Shown here piece by piece: positions 45,889-54,909 of a stretch of 64,000 nucleotides of DNA; within the stretch, counting starts at the first letter, position 1, and each line of letters begins with the position of its first letter. The stretch is taken from NCBI GenBank assembly GCA_964584495.1, contig CAZPAH010000001.1, positions 1 to 64,000 on the forward strand, given 5' to 3'. The position numbers and the translations under genes are program-made. The stretch is from CAZPAH01 sp964584495. Its GTDB lineage: Bacteria; Krumholzibacteriota; Krumholzibacteriia; Krumholzibacteriales; Krumholzibacteriaceae. The notes under the pieces were generated by a model. The model saw only the letters and a program-made list of their open reading frames with translations, was not told the DNA's origin and made no database searches.

Positions 45889-45944
45889 GAGTTGTTTATG
45901 AATCGTCGAATGAACGATTAGAGCGAAAAAAGAAGAGGGCCATA

Positions 45945-46079
45945 ATGAAACGCACATATCAACCGCATAACAAGAGAAGAAAAAAGACTCACGGATTCAG
46001 GAAAAGAATGAGCACTAAAAACGGTCAGATGGTCCTCAAAAGGAGGAGGGCAAGAGGTAGAAAGCGACTGGCCGTCTGA
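45945..46079 (+). CDS. rpmH: 50S ribosomal protein L34
   Basis: A 44-residue ribosomal protein, very basic, starting [20 protein letters not shown] and ending in [10 protein letters not shown], the full L34 pattern. AGAAGAGGG precedes the ATG. It is the first gene of the operon and lies 25 nt upstream of rnpA, as in nearly all bacteria. Confidence 0.97.
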   Translation: MKRTYQPHNKRRKKTHGFRKRMSTKNGQMVLKRRRARGRKRLAV

Positions 46080-46104
46080 TAGTCTCGAAAGAAGAAAAAG
46101 CCGG

Positions 46105-46452
46105 ATGGCTCCCAAGGGGTTGAAGAAGAGCTCGCAGTTCGGGGAAGTTTACAGGGACGGCCGGAGGGAAGCCGGCAAGAATCTCGTCATTTGCTATCTT
46201 ATTAAAGAAGGCGAGGGTACAAGGGCCGGATTCGTGGCCAGCAGAAAAAAAGTTGGAAAGGCATATCAGCGAAACAGGGCGAAAAGGCTATTAAGGGAAG
46301 TATTCAGAAAGATAAATGACGGCATCATAGAGAAAGATATCTGGATCGTATTTATTGCTTCATTTCGCCCGGCGGAGACATCATTTCAGGAATTACTAGA
46401 AGAAGCGAAATCCTCTCTGGCAAGAGCGGGAATAATATCAAGCGACGGATGA
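46105..46452 (+). CDS. rnpA: Ribonuclease P protein component
   Basis: Protein subunit of RNase P, 115 aa, which helps the catalytic RNA cut the 5' leader from pre-tRNA. The RNR signature is in [16 protein letters not shown] (near residue 55), and [14 protein letters not shown] precedes it. The stop overlaps the yidD start by 4 nt. The RNA subunit gene is not in this window. Confidence 0.94.
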   Translation: MAPKGLKKSSQFGEVYRDGRREAGKNLVICYLIKEGEGTRAGFVASRKKVGKAYQRNRAKRLLREVFRKINDGIIEKDIWIVFIASFRPAETSFQELLEEAKSSLARAGIISSDG

Positions 46453-46673
46453 TATCCAGAATTCTGACTGGAGTCGGCCTTGCGGCCGTCAGAATATACA
46501 GAATAGCTATCTCCCCGTACCACGGACCCGTCTGCAGATTTTACCCCTCCTGCTCAGAGTACGCGGAAAAGGCCATATCGATCCACGGCTTGCCAAAGGG
46601 CGGGCTGATGGCGATAAGGCGCCTCCTGAAATGCCACCCATTCGCAAAGGGCGGATACGACCCCGTTCGCTGA
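46449..46673 (+). CDS. yidD: Membrane protein insertion efficiency factor YidD
   Basis: Small membrane-associated protein of 74 aa with the family core [20 protein letters not shown] followed by [10 protein letters not shown] and [12 protein letters not shown]. All three conserved cysteines are present (two in CRFYPSC, one in KCHPF). It overlaps rnpA by 4 nt and lies 45 nt upstream of yidC. The protein assists YidC-dependent insertion. Confidence 0.95.
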   Translation: MISRILTGVGLAAVRIYRIAISPYHGPVCRFYPSCSEYAEKAISIHGLPKGGLMAIRRLLKCHPFAKGGYDPVR

Positions 46674-46718
46674 CATCGCTTTCCGAAAAAATTAAACTAG
46701 ACGGAAGGGATCCCGGGA

Positions 46719-48503
46719 ATGGACAAACGTTCTTTTATCGCCGTGCTTCTTACATTCGCCGTTCTGTTGCTCTGGCAGTTCCTGTACATCGCCCCAAAGC
46801 AGAAAGAGGTGGTCGCAAGAAGGACGGCGGCGCTTCGTGAAAAAGCGGCAAGAGACTCTCTTGAGGCCCTTGACAAGGAGCAGGGAACGGAGACGGCGGC
46901 TCAGGAGGGGGCCGGAGAAGGTGAAATCCGCGGCGAGACAAGCCGGAATTATGCCGAAACGGAAGGTTTCGCCGAGGCGGGCGGCGAGAAGCCGGAAAGG
47001 CTGATCTCGATAGACAACGGCAAGATCAGGGTGACCCTAAGCAGCCGCGGAGGGGAGCTGACCCAAGTTCAGCTTAAGGATTTCTCTAGGAAGAACGGGG
47101 GGCCGGTCGAGCTTATACCGGAAGGCAGGAGGGGAGCCCTCGCGCTGGCCCTCGAGAGGAACGGGATATGGGAAAAGCTCTCTGGAGTGGATTTCGAGAC
47201 GAGCATTGACGGACGTCCGGCCGGGGAGCGCGAAGATCTGGTCCTCGGCGAGGAGCGGCAAAGGGCAGAGGTTGTTTTCGCGTGGAGCGGAAAAGACGGG
47301 GAGCTGATCGAGAGAAGGTTCCATTTCGAAAGGGACAGTTACGAAGTAACGGTTTCGGTCAGGATTGACAGAGAGGGAGGGCTGAGGAGGAGCTCGGCAT
47401 ATTCGATATCATGGGACTCCGGAATGGCCCTTAACGAGAAGGACGTTAAGGGGGAGATGAGGCAGGCGGCCGCCCTCGGAATGGTCGGCCAGGAGTTCTT
47501 CAAGGAATCCGCCGGAAAGCTCAAAAAGACGGAAAAGAAGACGCAGGAGGGGATGGTCGTCTGGGCTGGAGCTCGGACGAAGTATTTCGTCAGCGCCCTT
47601 ATCGCCGAGAAGCAGAGAACGAGCGTGCTGGAGCTGCTTGGAGACAGCGGCACGGGAACGGCGGGTTACGGAATAGAGTACCCGTTCGGGGGAGACCCCA
47701 GGTTCGTAGACGATTCCTTCAAATGCTATCTCGGCCCCCTGGACATGTATGCCCTGAAGGGATACGGGGTAGGGCTGGAAAAAGCGATAGACCTCGGGAG
47801 GCTCAGGTTCTTCAGCGTGTTCATTCTGAGGCTGATGGTCTGGATGAAGAGGTTCATACCCAATTACGGGGTGATAATTATCATCCTTTCGGTGCTGACC
47901 AAGATACTTTTCTACAGGCTTTCTCACAAGAGCTTCAAATCGATGAAGGATATGCAGAGGCTTCAGCCGAAGCTCAAGGAGATTCAGGAGAAGTACAAGG
48001 ATAACAAGGACAGGCTTAACAAAGAGACGATGAAGATGTACAAGGAGGCGGGAGTGAATCCGCTGGGAGGGTGCCTGCCGCTGCTCTTCCAGATGCCGGT
48101 CTTCATCGCGCTGTTCAACGTTCTGAGGAACACTATCGAGCTGAGAAGCGCTCCGTTCGTGTTGTGGATGAACGATCTGTCATCGCCCGATGTGCTGTTC
48201 GATTTCAGGGCAAAACTTCCCCTCATAGGAAGCGAATTCCACCTCCTTCCGATACTGATGGGGCTGGCGATGTATCTTCAGTCGAAGCTGGGGGGATCGC
48301 CGACGGGGGAGACGGCCACGACGGCCCAGACGAAGATGATGTCCTCGATGATGCCGATCGTGCTGACGTTCGTGTTTTACAACATGCCTTCGGGGCTAGT
48401 ACTTTACTGGTTCGTCAACAACATTCTCTCGATAGTGCAGCAGTATTACGTTCACAAGGCGGCGGATGCGGAAACGGCCGGTGCCGAGGCGGCAAAAGCT
48501 TGA
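46719..48503 (+). CDS. yidC: Membrane protein insertase YidC
   Basis: Insertase of 594 aa of the diderm type, with an N-terminal membrane helix (residues 5-22), a charged Glu/Ala-rich linker, a large periplasmic beta-domain (about 80-330) and a C-terminal five-helix insertase core. Core signatures are YGVIIIILSVLTKILFYRL, MQRLQPKLKEIQEKYKDN, NPLGGCLPLLFQMPVFIALF and MPSGLVLYWFVNNILSI. The linker and periplasmic domain are typical of bacteria with an outer membrane. Confidence 0.97.
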   Translation: MDKRSFIAVLLTFAVLLLWQFLYIAPKQKEVVARRTAALREKAARDSLEALDKEQGTETAAQEGAGEGEIRGETSRNYAETEGFAEAGGEKPERLISIDNGKIRVTLSSRGGELTQVQLKDFSRKNGGPVELIPEGRRGALALALERNGIWEKLSGVDFETSIDGRPAGEREDLVLGEERQRAEVVFAWSGKDGELIERRFHFERDSYEVTVSVRIDREGGLRRSSAYSISWDSGMALNEKDVKGEMRQAAALGMVGQEFFKESAGKLKKTEKKTQEGMVVWAGARTKYFVSALIAEKQRTSVLELLGDSGTGTAGYGIEYPFGGDPRFVDDSFKCYLGPLDMYALKGYGVGLEKAIDLGRLRFFSVFILRLMVWMKRFIPNYGVIIIILSVLTKILFYRLSHKSFKSMKDMQRLQPKLKEIQEKYKDNKDRLNKETMKMYKEAGVNPLGGCLPLLFQMPVFIALFNVLRNTIELRSAPFVLWMNDLSSPDVLFDFRAKLPLIGSEFHLLPILMGLAMYLQSKLGGSPTGETATTAQTKMMSSMMPIVLTFVFYNMPSGLVLYWFVNNILSIVQQYYVHKAADAETAGAEAAKA

Positions 48504-48632
48504 GGCGGGAAAAAAACAACGTCGAGGAAAGGAAATATCCAGGGCCCGCATGGGGTCCAAGACGGGGAAGTATTATTGAAAGGGAATAAATCAATATTCA
48601 GAATATCTTACTAATAGAACGGGAGCGGAACC

Positions 48633-49331
48633 ATGGCACTGGGAAGGAGAACCGAGAAAAAGACGAAACAGGCGATCGAGGCCAGCGGCAAGACCGTGGA
48701 GAAGGCCCTCGAAAAGGCGCTGAAATCGATGGGCGCGAAAGTGGAAGAGGTTGAGATTGAAATTATAGATCCCGGACAGAAGGGAGTTCTCAACATCTTC
48801 GGGGCGCGGGAGGCGAAGATAAGGATCACTAGGAAAAAAGACTCCAAGGGGATCGAGGAGATAACAGACGAAGTGGCGAAGTCTATAATGAATTGCCTCG
48901 ACGTGAGCTACAGGATATTCGCCGACACGGTAGACGACACGACATACATAAATATAGAAACGGCGGGGGTGGACGGCCTGCTGATAGGCCGGAAAGGGGA
49001 CACTCTCAATTCGCTTCAGCACCTCGTGGGAAGGATAGTTTCGCGTAGGATGGGCGGATACCAGAGGTTGACGCTGGATGTCGGCGGATACCTCAAGAAC
49101 AGGCAGGAAATTCTGAAGCAGAAGGCGGTGAAGGCGGCGGAGAGAGCCCGGCAGACCAGCCGCGAGGTAAGCCTGGAACCGATGAAAGCCTCGGAAAGAA
49201 GGATAGTGCACATGGTGCTGGCCGAAGAGGAAGGCGTCACGACGTACACGGTCGGTAACGGCGAGATGCGGAAGGTCTTCGTCTCTCCGGTGAGAGGGAC
49301 GGAGAAGAAGAGCCGGTTCAACAGAAGATAG
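48633..49331 (+). CDS. khpB: RNA-binding protein KhpB (Jag/SpoIIIJ-associated)
   Basis: RNA-binding protein of 232 aa: Jag_N domain (residues 10-65, with GVLNIFGAREAKIRI), KH domain (about 85-150, with DGLLIGRKGDTLNSLQHLV) and R3H domain (about 165-225, with MKASERRIVHMVLAEEEGV). The order yidC-khpB-mnmE is widely conserved. GGGAGCGGAA precedes the ATG. KhpB acts in cell-division and translation control in Gram-positive bacteria; its role in FCB bacteria is not known to me. Confidence 0.94.
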   Translation: MALGRRTEKKTKQAIEASGKTVEKALEKALKSMGAKVEEVEIEIIDPGQKGVLNIFGAREAKIRITRKKDSKGIEEITDEVAKSIMNCLDVSYRIFADTVDDTTYINIETAGVDGLLIGRKGDTLNSLQHLVGRIVSRRMGGYQRLTLDVGGYLKNRQEILKQKAVKAAERARQTSREVSLEPMKASERRIVHMVLAEEEGVTTYTVGNGEMRKVFVSPVRGTEKKSRFNRR

Positions 49332-49334
49332 AGC

Positions 49335-50696
49335 ATGAAAAGGGACACGATCGTCGCCCTCGGCACTCCGCCGGGCGAGGCGGGCATCGCGGTGATAAGG
49401 ATCTCGGGCCGGCGCGCCGTGGAGATACTCTCGGCGATGGCGCCGGGAGCGGACCGATGGGAATCGCATAAACTCCACAAAAAAATACTTCGCGGAACGC
49501 AGGGAGAGTATCTCGACGAGGTTCTCGCCGTTGTGATGAGGTCCCCCGATTCGTATACGGGAGAGGACGTGGTGGAGATCTCCTGCCACGGGAACATGTT
49601 CCTGACGACGTCGATCATCGATGAGGCGATACGTCTCGGAGCCGTTTCGGCCGGACCGGGGGAGTTTACAAGGCGGGCCTACCTTAACGGAAAGCTCGAT
49701 CTCGTGCAGGCGGAAGCGGTGGCGGACCTGATTGCCGCAGAAACGAGGCTGCAGAGCAGGGTGGCGCTCGAGCACCTCGAGGGCCGGCTATCAAGAAACG
49801 TGAGAGAGATAGAGCGGGAGCTTCTGGAAAGCCTCTCGTTGGTCGAGGCGGCGATAGATTTTTCAGAGGAAGATATTGAGATTTGGTCTTACCGTGAAAT
49901 CAAGGAAAGATCCGGTAAGATCAGGAAGAAGCTCCTTTCGCTTATCGATTCGCAGAAAGACGGGAACAAGCTGAGAAAAGGGATCAGGGTCACCATACTC
50001 GGCCCGAGAAACGCCGGAAAAAGCAGCCTTTACAATGCGCTGCTGGGGGAGGAGAGGGCTATAGTCTCGGCCGTCCCGGGAACCACCCGGGATCTTCTAA
50101 GGGAGAGGATTCACATAGGAGGATTCACGTATCACCTGGAAGATACCGCGGGGATAGCGGAAACGGGATGCGAGATAGAGTCGAGGGGTATATCGATGGG
50201 ACGGGAGGCGGCGAGAGGGGCCGATCTGGTCTTGTTCGTGGTCGATGGGGCGGCCGACTGGTCCGTCGAGGCCGAGAGGGAGCTCGACGGCATAGACCCG
50301 GGAAACTGCATAGTCGTGCTTAACAAGAGCGACCTGGGGATCAAGGAAGATCCCAAGGAGATCTCCGCCAGGAGCGGGATACAGAGGGTATTGACCGTCT
50401 CGGCGAAAGAGGGAGAGGGGCTGGATAACCTGAGGGAGGGGATCCTGGAGAAGACCGTCGAGGGGAAGGGATCCGAGATAAGAAGGGAAAGGATCGCCGT
50501 AAACGCAAGGCAGGGAGCGGCGCTCAGAGAAGCCGCCGAAGCCCTCGAGAGGCTGGAGAATGGCCGCGATGGTGGAGAGGAGATAGTTAGCCTCGAGCTG
50601 AGAGAGGCGATAGAGGCCTGCGGGAAGGTGACGGGACGGTCGGTTGCGCAAGATCTTCTCGACATGATATTCGACAGATTTTGTATCGGCAAGTGA
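49335..50696 (+). CDS. mnmE: tRNA modification GTPase MnmE
   Basis: GTPase of 453 aa that works with MnmG to modify U34 of certain tRNAs (cmnm5U). The N-terminal folate-binding domain starts DTIVALGTPPGEAGIAVIR, the G domain has GPRNAGKSSLYNAL, PGTTRD, DTAGI and LNKSD, and the protein ends in the required CIGK with its catalytic cysteine. It lies 3 nt after khpB and 44 nt before mnmG. Confidence 0.97.
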   Translation: MKRDTIVALGTPPGEAGIAVIRISGRRAVEILSAMAPGADRWESHKLHKKILRGTQGEYLDEVLAVVMRSPDSYTGEDVVEISCHGNMFLTTSIIDEAIRLGAVSAGPGEFTRRAYLNGKLDLVQAEAVADLIAAETRLQSRVALEHLEGRLSRNVREIERELLESLSLVEAAIDFSEEDIEIWSYREIKERSGKIRKKLLSLIDSQKDGNKLRKGIRVTILGPRNAGKSSLYNALLGEERAIVSAVPGTTRDLLRERIHIGGFTYHLEDTAGIAETGCEIESRGISMGREAARGADLVLFVVDGAADWSVEAERELDGIDPGNCIVVLNKSDLGIKEDPKEISARSGIQRVLTVSAKEGEGLDNLREGILEKTVEGKGSEIRRERIAVNARQGAALREAAEALERLENGRDGGEEIVSLELREAIEACGKVTGRSVAQDLLDMIFDRFCIGK

Positions 50697-50740
50697 AAGC
50701 CTAACACCTAGACTTAAAATGATATATACGGTTATTGATA

Positions 50741-52702
50741 ATGATTACGAATAAAAAACCCGGTGACAGGTACGAGGTGATCGTTGTGGGCGGGGGCCAT
50801 GCGGGATGTGAGGCGTCGCTTGCCGCGGCGAGAATGGGCGCCTCGACACTTCTCCTCACGATAAACAGGCATGATATTGCACGAATGCCCTGCAACCCGG
50901 CGATAGGCGGGCTGGCCAAAGGACAGCTGGTAAGGGAGATTGACGCTCTGGGGGGCGAGATGGCGCTCTGTATCGATAAGGCGGGTATACAGTTCAGAAT
51001 GCTGAACAGGGCAAAGGGGCCGGCCGTATGGTCGCCGAGGGCGCAGGCGGACAAGAAGCTCTACCACGAGAGGATGATGGAGGCGATAGAGGGGGAAGGG
51101 ACGCTGGATCTTGCGGAAGGGGAGGTCACGGCGCTGATTGTCGATTCAGGGGTGGTGAAAGGGGTGGAAGTAGACGGGGGAGGAGCGATTTACGGACAGG
51201 TAGTCATCCTGGCGCTGGGCACGTTTCCTAACGGGTTGATGCATATCGGCGAGAAAAAGATACCCGGAGGAAGAGAGGGAGAGCCCCCTTCGAATCTGCT
51301 CTCGGATCAGCTCGAATCCCTGGGGTTGGAGCGAAAGCGATTGAAAACGGGCACACCGGCCAGGCTGAGAAAAGGATCGATAGATTTCTCAAGGTGCGAG
51401 CTGCAGCCGGGGGATGAAGTTCCGTCACCTTTCTCGTTCAGGACGGATAAGATAGAAATCGAACAGGTGCCGTGCCATATTACCGCGACCAACCGGCGTA
51501 CTCACGAGATAATAAGGAGAAACGTTCACAGGGCCCCCCTGTTCACCGGACAGATCCGGGGGCTGGGGCCCAGATACTGCCCATCGATAGAGGATAAGGT
51601 CTTCAGGTTCGCCGAGCGGGAAAGACACCAGGTTTTCCTAGAGCCCGAGGGAAGGGAGTCCGAGGAGATATATGTAAACGGAATGTCTACAAGTCTTCCC
51701 GCAGACGTGCAGCTGGAGATGATAAAGACGGTGCCGGGGCTGGAGGATGCGGAGATAGTCAGGTACGGCTATGCGATCGAGTATGATTTTTTCCCGCCGT
51801 GGCAGGTAACGCCGGCCCTCAGATCGAGAAGGTTGGAGGGGCTTTACTTCGCAGGACAAGTCAACGGAACGTCCGGGTATGAGGAGGCGGCGGCCCAGGG
51901 GATTATGACGGGGATAAATGCGGCGCTGGAGCTACGCCGGGAACGGCCCCTCCTTCTGGGACGGCACGAGGCTTATATAGGAGTAATGATTGATGATCTC
52001 GTAACTAAAGATATAGACGAGCCATACAGAATGTTCACCTCGAGGGCGGAGCACAGGCTGATGCTGAGGCAGGATAATGCGGATGAAAGGCTGATGAAAT
52101 ATGGAGCGAGGTTGAAGCTCATCGACCGGGCGCTGTGGGAGAAAACGGTCGAAAGGCGAAAGAACGTGGAAAGGGCGAGGAGAAGGATGAGTTCGGAGAT
52201 CGTTCCGCAGGAGTTGTGCAGATCGATACCGGGCGCGGGGGGGCCGGACGGTATGGGAATCGCGAGGACGGGCCTCAAGCTCAGCCTGCTTCCGGGGATA
52301 GGCCTTGATGATATCGAGGGGTTGCTTCCTGGCGGCCGGTTGCACCTCAGCGTGCGGGAAATGGAGATGCTTTCGATAAGGATCAAGTACGATGGATACA
52401 TAAGAAGGCAGAAGAAGATCGCTGAGAAGCTGATGCGCATGGACAGGATTTCGATTCCAGAAGAATTCTCTTACGACATACAAGCCCTATCTACCGAGGC
52501 GAGGGAAAAGCTGAAGAAATTCAGGCCCGAAACGCTGGGGCAGGCCTCCAGGATATCGGGAGTCAGGATTTCTGACCTGTCTATCCTGATGGTGTTCATT
52601 GACAGGCTCGGGGAGGAAAGGACGGAACCGGGGCGGGATGGAAGGAAGGACGGGAAGGCGGCCGGATGGGGGGTGCGGAATGAGGAACGAAGAGATCCTT
52701 GA
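50741..52702 (+). CDS. mnmG: tRNA uridine 5-carboxymethylaminomethyl modification enzyme MnmG
   Basis: FAD-dependent partner of MnmE, 653 aa from the ATG at 50741. The FAD motif is VVGGGHAGCEAS, followed by the family signatures NPAIGGLAKGQLVREIDALGG, GTPARL, RSRRLEGLYFAGQVNGTSGYEE and RAEHRL. No strong ribosome binding site is visible before the ATG; an in-frame TTG 6 nt earlier is an alternative. The last 20 residues are a basic Gly/Arg-rich extension that overlaps rsmG by 23 nt. Confidence 0.96.
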   Translation: MITNKKPGDRYEVIVVGGGHAGCEASLAAARMGASTLLLTINRHDIARMPCNPAIGGLAKGQLVREIDALGGEMALCIDKAGIQFRMLNRAKGPAVWSPRAQADKKLYHERMMEAIEGEGTLDLAEGEVTALIVDSGVVKGVEVDGGGAIYGQVVILALGTFPNGLMHIGEKKIPGGREGEPPSNLLSDQLESLGLERKRLKTGTPARLRKGSIDFSRCELQPGDEVPSPFSFRTDKIEIEQVPCHITATNRRTHEIIRRNVHRAPLFTGQIRGLGPRYCPSIEDKVFRFAERERHQVFLEPEGRESEEIYVNGMSTSLPADVQLEMIKTVPGLEDAEIVRYGYAIEYDFFPPWQVTPALRSRRLEGLYFAGQVNGTSGYEEAAAQGIMTGINAALELRRERPLLLGRHEAYIGVMIDDLVTKDIDEPYRMFTSRAEHRLMLRQDNADERLMKYGARLKLIDRALWEKTVERRKNVERARRRMSSEIVPQELCRSIPGAGGPDGMGIARTGLKLSLLPGIGLDDIEGLLPGGRLHLSVREMEMLSIRIKYDGYIRRQKKIAEKLMRMDRISIPEEFSYDIQALSTEAREKLKKFRPETLGQASRISGVRISDLSILMVFIDRLGEERTEPGRDGRKDGKAAGWGVRNEERRDP

Positions 52703-53366
52703 GAATATCGAGCGGCATGGAGCCCGGCTTACGGAGGGGGCTCAAAGGGAGATGATGGAGCGGTATATCGAAGAGCTCGTTCTGTGGGGCCGGAGGATGC
52801 ATTTGGTTGGAAAGAAGAGGTTCGAGGAGACACTGAGCGCCCAGATCGTCGATTCGCTGGCGATGCTCGAGTTCGCCGAAGATCTTCCCGGTTCGCCATT
52901 GGCACGGGAGAACGAAGCGCTTGCCCCGGGCGCAGGGGGAGGAGAGGGCGGAAAAACCTATCGGCCCAAGGTCGCCGACATCGGCACGGGGCCGGGCTTT
53001 CCGGGGATGGTGTGGAAGATCGCATCGCCTTCCCTCGAGATTACACTCTTCGAGAGGAAGGAAAGGACATCGCTTTTTCTTGAGAGGGTGACGGCTCGGC
53101 TGAAGCTGGAGGGGATAAAGGCGGTTTGCGCCGATGCCGTAGCGTACGGCGGGAAATTCGATTTGGTCGTATCGAAAGCGGCCGGAAAGCTGGAGGCTAT
53201 GCTCCCGGTGGCGGCGGAGCTTCTGACCCCGGGGGGGATCTATGTTACGATAAAGGGGGCAGGGTCGGAGGGCGAACTTTCACAGGCCGGGGCGGCGGGC
53301 GGGAGGTTGGCGGCGCAGAAGAGGTCTCCGTCGGGGAACGGGGTGATCCTGGCATACGCGATCTAG
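52680..53366 (+). CDS. rsmG: 16S rRNA (guanine(527)-N7)-methyltransferase RsmG
   Basis: Methyltransferase of 228 aa that modifies G527 of 16S rRNA. The SAM-binding motif is VADIGTGPGFPGMVWKIA, and FDLVVSKAAGKLEAMLPVA and IKGAGSEGEL are family-typical. The segment PLARENEALAPGAGGGEGG between the helical cap and the SAM domain is an insertion compared with the usual length. The ATG at 52680 lies inside the end of mnmG behind a G-rich stretch. The gene is followed by the parS sites. Confidence 0.93.
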   Translation: MRNEEILENIERHGARLTEGAQREMMERYIEELVLWGRRMHLVGKKRFEETLSAQIVDSLAMLEFAEDLPGSPLARENEALAPGAGGGEGGKTYRPKVADIGTGPGFPGMVWKIASPSLEITLFERKERTSLFLERVTARLKLEGIKAVCADAVAYGGKFDLVVSKAAGKLEAMLPVAAELLTPGGIYVTIKGAGSEGELSQAGAAGGRLAAQKRSPSGNGVILAYAI

Positions 53367-53386
53367 CAAGACCCTGAACCACATGC

Positions 53387-53402
53387 CGTTTCACGTGAAA
53401 CA
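53387..53402. promoter_or_regulatory. parS centromere site (15/16)
   Basis: CGTTTCACGTGAAACA matches the ParB-binding consensus TGTTTCACGTGAAACA at 15 of 16 bases. It begins 20 nt after the rsmG stop codon. Confidence 0.9.
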
Positions 53403-53442
53403 ACACCGGATGGGACGATTGTAATCATGGGCAACACCCCCC

Positions 53443-53458
53443 TGTTTCACGTGAAACA
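53443..53458. promoter_or_regulatory. parS centromere site (exact)
   Basis: TGTTTCACGTGAAACA is a perfect match to the 16-bp parS consensus. It is 56 nt from the first site and about 1.45 kb from parA. Confidence 0.95.
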
Positions 53459-53589
53459 GAAAGCTGAATCCACGCCGGGAGAGGGGCGGCTTCTAGAGCA
53501 ACTTCTTGTTTTTCGGCCCCGCACGCCGTATCTTTCAAAAGAATGCCGTGGGAGATCCGAGGTTTTCGGCGGCTAAAAAACTTTTTTCG

Positions 53590-53618
53590 TTGATTTATTC
53601 GGGGTGCATACCTATAAT
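53590..53618 (+). promoter_or_regulatory. Promoter of the beta-helix lipoprotein gene
   Basis: TTGATT (53590-53595) and a perfect -10 TATAAT (53613-53618) are exactly 17 nt apart. The start codon follows 33 nt later, after AGGAGTGGAGG. Confidence 0.8.
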
Positions 53619-53651
53619 CCCAACGCCCACCGACAAAAAAAGGAGTGGAGG

Positions 53652-54878
53652 ATGTTGTCCAAAGGCTTTGTTTTCCCGTGGTTGCTCGCATTATCAACCG
53701 CAGCCGGCCTCTTCGCCGGTTGCGACGAAACGGTAAATTTTTCGAACGATCCCCCAGGAGCGGTAACGATCGAAGGAGATCTCTGTTATATCGCTACGGA
53801 GGGGACGATTCAGCTTACCTGCAGCAGCACCGATCCGAACGGGGATCCTGTGACCTTCAAGTGGACGGCGACGGGCGGAACATTCTCTCCTACCGACGAG
53901 GGGGAGTCGGTCACATGGGAAGCGCCCTATACCCCAGGGGTTTATTACGTTACGGCGACGGCATCGGACGGGATCGCCTCGAGGTCCGGATCGATCCAGA
54001 TCAATGTTGGGGAAGTCGTCACCGAGGTTATCGGTTCTGTCTACCTTCAGGATAGCGGGTATTCCTATTTCCTGAGCGGAAACGATCCGTTAGTGATCGA
54101 GTCTGGGAACACGCTGAGGATCGAGGCCGGTGTAAAAATCGTTGTGGATCAACCCACCGGGGGGCTTCAAGTCGAGGGGACCCTCTTGGTGGAGGGGACG
54201 AACGACGACAAGGTGATTTTTCAGCCTAACGCCTGCCCCGACGAAACAGGATCGTGGCAGGGGATCAAGTTCGTGGGGGCGCAAGCCAGCGGAACCCTTC
54301 GTCATTGTAATATAGTATCGGCGAATAAGGGGGTCTGGGCGATAGACGGCGCCTCGGTCGATATGGACACTTGTCTCGTAGACGTCGGGCTTGACGTTGG
54401 AGTCTCGGTGGAGGAAGCCGCTACGATTAATATAACAGGCGGCAAGATATGGGATAACGCAGGGGGTGGAGTGCTTGTCCGCAACGGATTTCTAACGGTG
54501 GATAACGCATCTGTAAGGTACAACACGAACTTCGGGATCAGGCTGATAGCCGAGCTGATCAACTCCCCGTTCGGCGCCGAGGTGACCGGTTCTGTAATAG
54601 CGAACAATTCCCCCTTCGGGTTTTACCTCTCTGAATATGCGTATCCCTTCATAAATGGGAATTCCCTCTTCTTCAACGAGGATAACGGGGGTTACGGTTA
54701 TGCGGTATACCTTCACTCCTATTTCTATGAAACTGATATAAATGCGACGGGGAACTATTGGGGCGCCGTCGATTCCGTCTCGATAGCGGATATGATCTTC
54801 GACAAGGCCGACGACCCTGTACACCTGAGCGCGTATGTAGATTTCTCGGGATGGCTGACCAGCCAGCCCCTCCGGTAA
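53652..54878 (+). CDS. Lipoprotein with Ig-like domain and right-handed beta-helix
   Basis: Predicted lipoprotein of 408 aa. The signal peptide has the lipobox LFAGC. Residues about 30-125 form an Ig-like / PKD-type domain (TCSSTDPNGDPVTFKWTATG, TPGVYYVTATASDG). The rest (about 130-400) shows short repeats of alternating strands (TLRIEAGVKIVVDQPTG, GVLVRNGFLTVDNASV, ATGNYWGAV), typical of a parallel beta-helix as in pectate-lyase-like and NosD-like proteins. The start at 53652 follows GGAGTGGAGG; a longer frame would begin inside the promoter. It sits with its own promoter between the parS sites and parA. Function unknown. Confidence 0.82.
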   Translation: MLSKGFVFPWLLALSTAAGLFAGCDETVNFSNDPPGAVTIEGDLCYIATEGTIQLTCSSTDPNGDPVTFKWTATGGTFSPTDEGESVTWEAPYTPGVYYVTATASDGIASRSGSIQINVGEVVTEVIGSVYLQDSGYSYFLSGNDPLVIESGNTLRIEAGVKIVVDQPTGGLQVEGTLLVEGTNDDKVIFQPNACPDETGSWQGIKFVGAQASGTLRHCNIVSANKGVWAIDGASVDMDTCLVDVGLDVGVSVEEAATINITGGKIWDNAGGGVLVRNGFLTVDNASVRYNTNFGIRLIAELINSPFGAEVTGSVIANNSPFGFYLSEYAYPFINGNSLFFNEDNGGYGYAVYLHSYFYETDINATGNYWGAVDSVSIADMIFDKADDPVHLSAYVDFSGWLTSQPLR

Positions 54879-54909
54879 TGCTGTCTGCGTGAAAGGCGCG
54901 AAACCTGTT

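Larger units (their letters stand above)
45390..45944. other. dnaA-rpmH intergenic region, candidate oriC
   Basis: No gene is seen in 555 nt between the divergent dnaA and rpmH genes. DnaA-box-like sites are an exact box at 45496-45504, TTTCCCACA at 45485-45493, TTTTCCACA at 45564-45572 and TTATTTACA at 45691-45699. An AT-rich stretch follows at 45691-45760. A weak dnaA promoter (TTGTGG at 45489-45494, TAAAAG at 45466-45471 on the minus strand, 17 nt apart) overlaps the boxes. Genes on both sides point away from this region, as expected for an origin where transcription follows replication. Confidence 0.65.
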
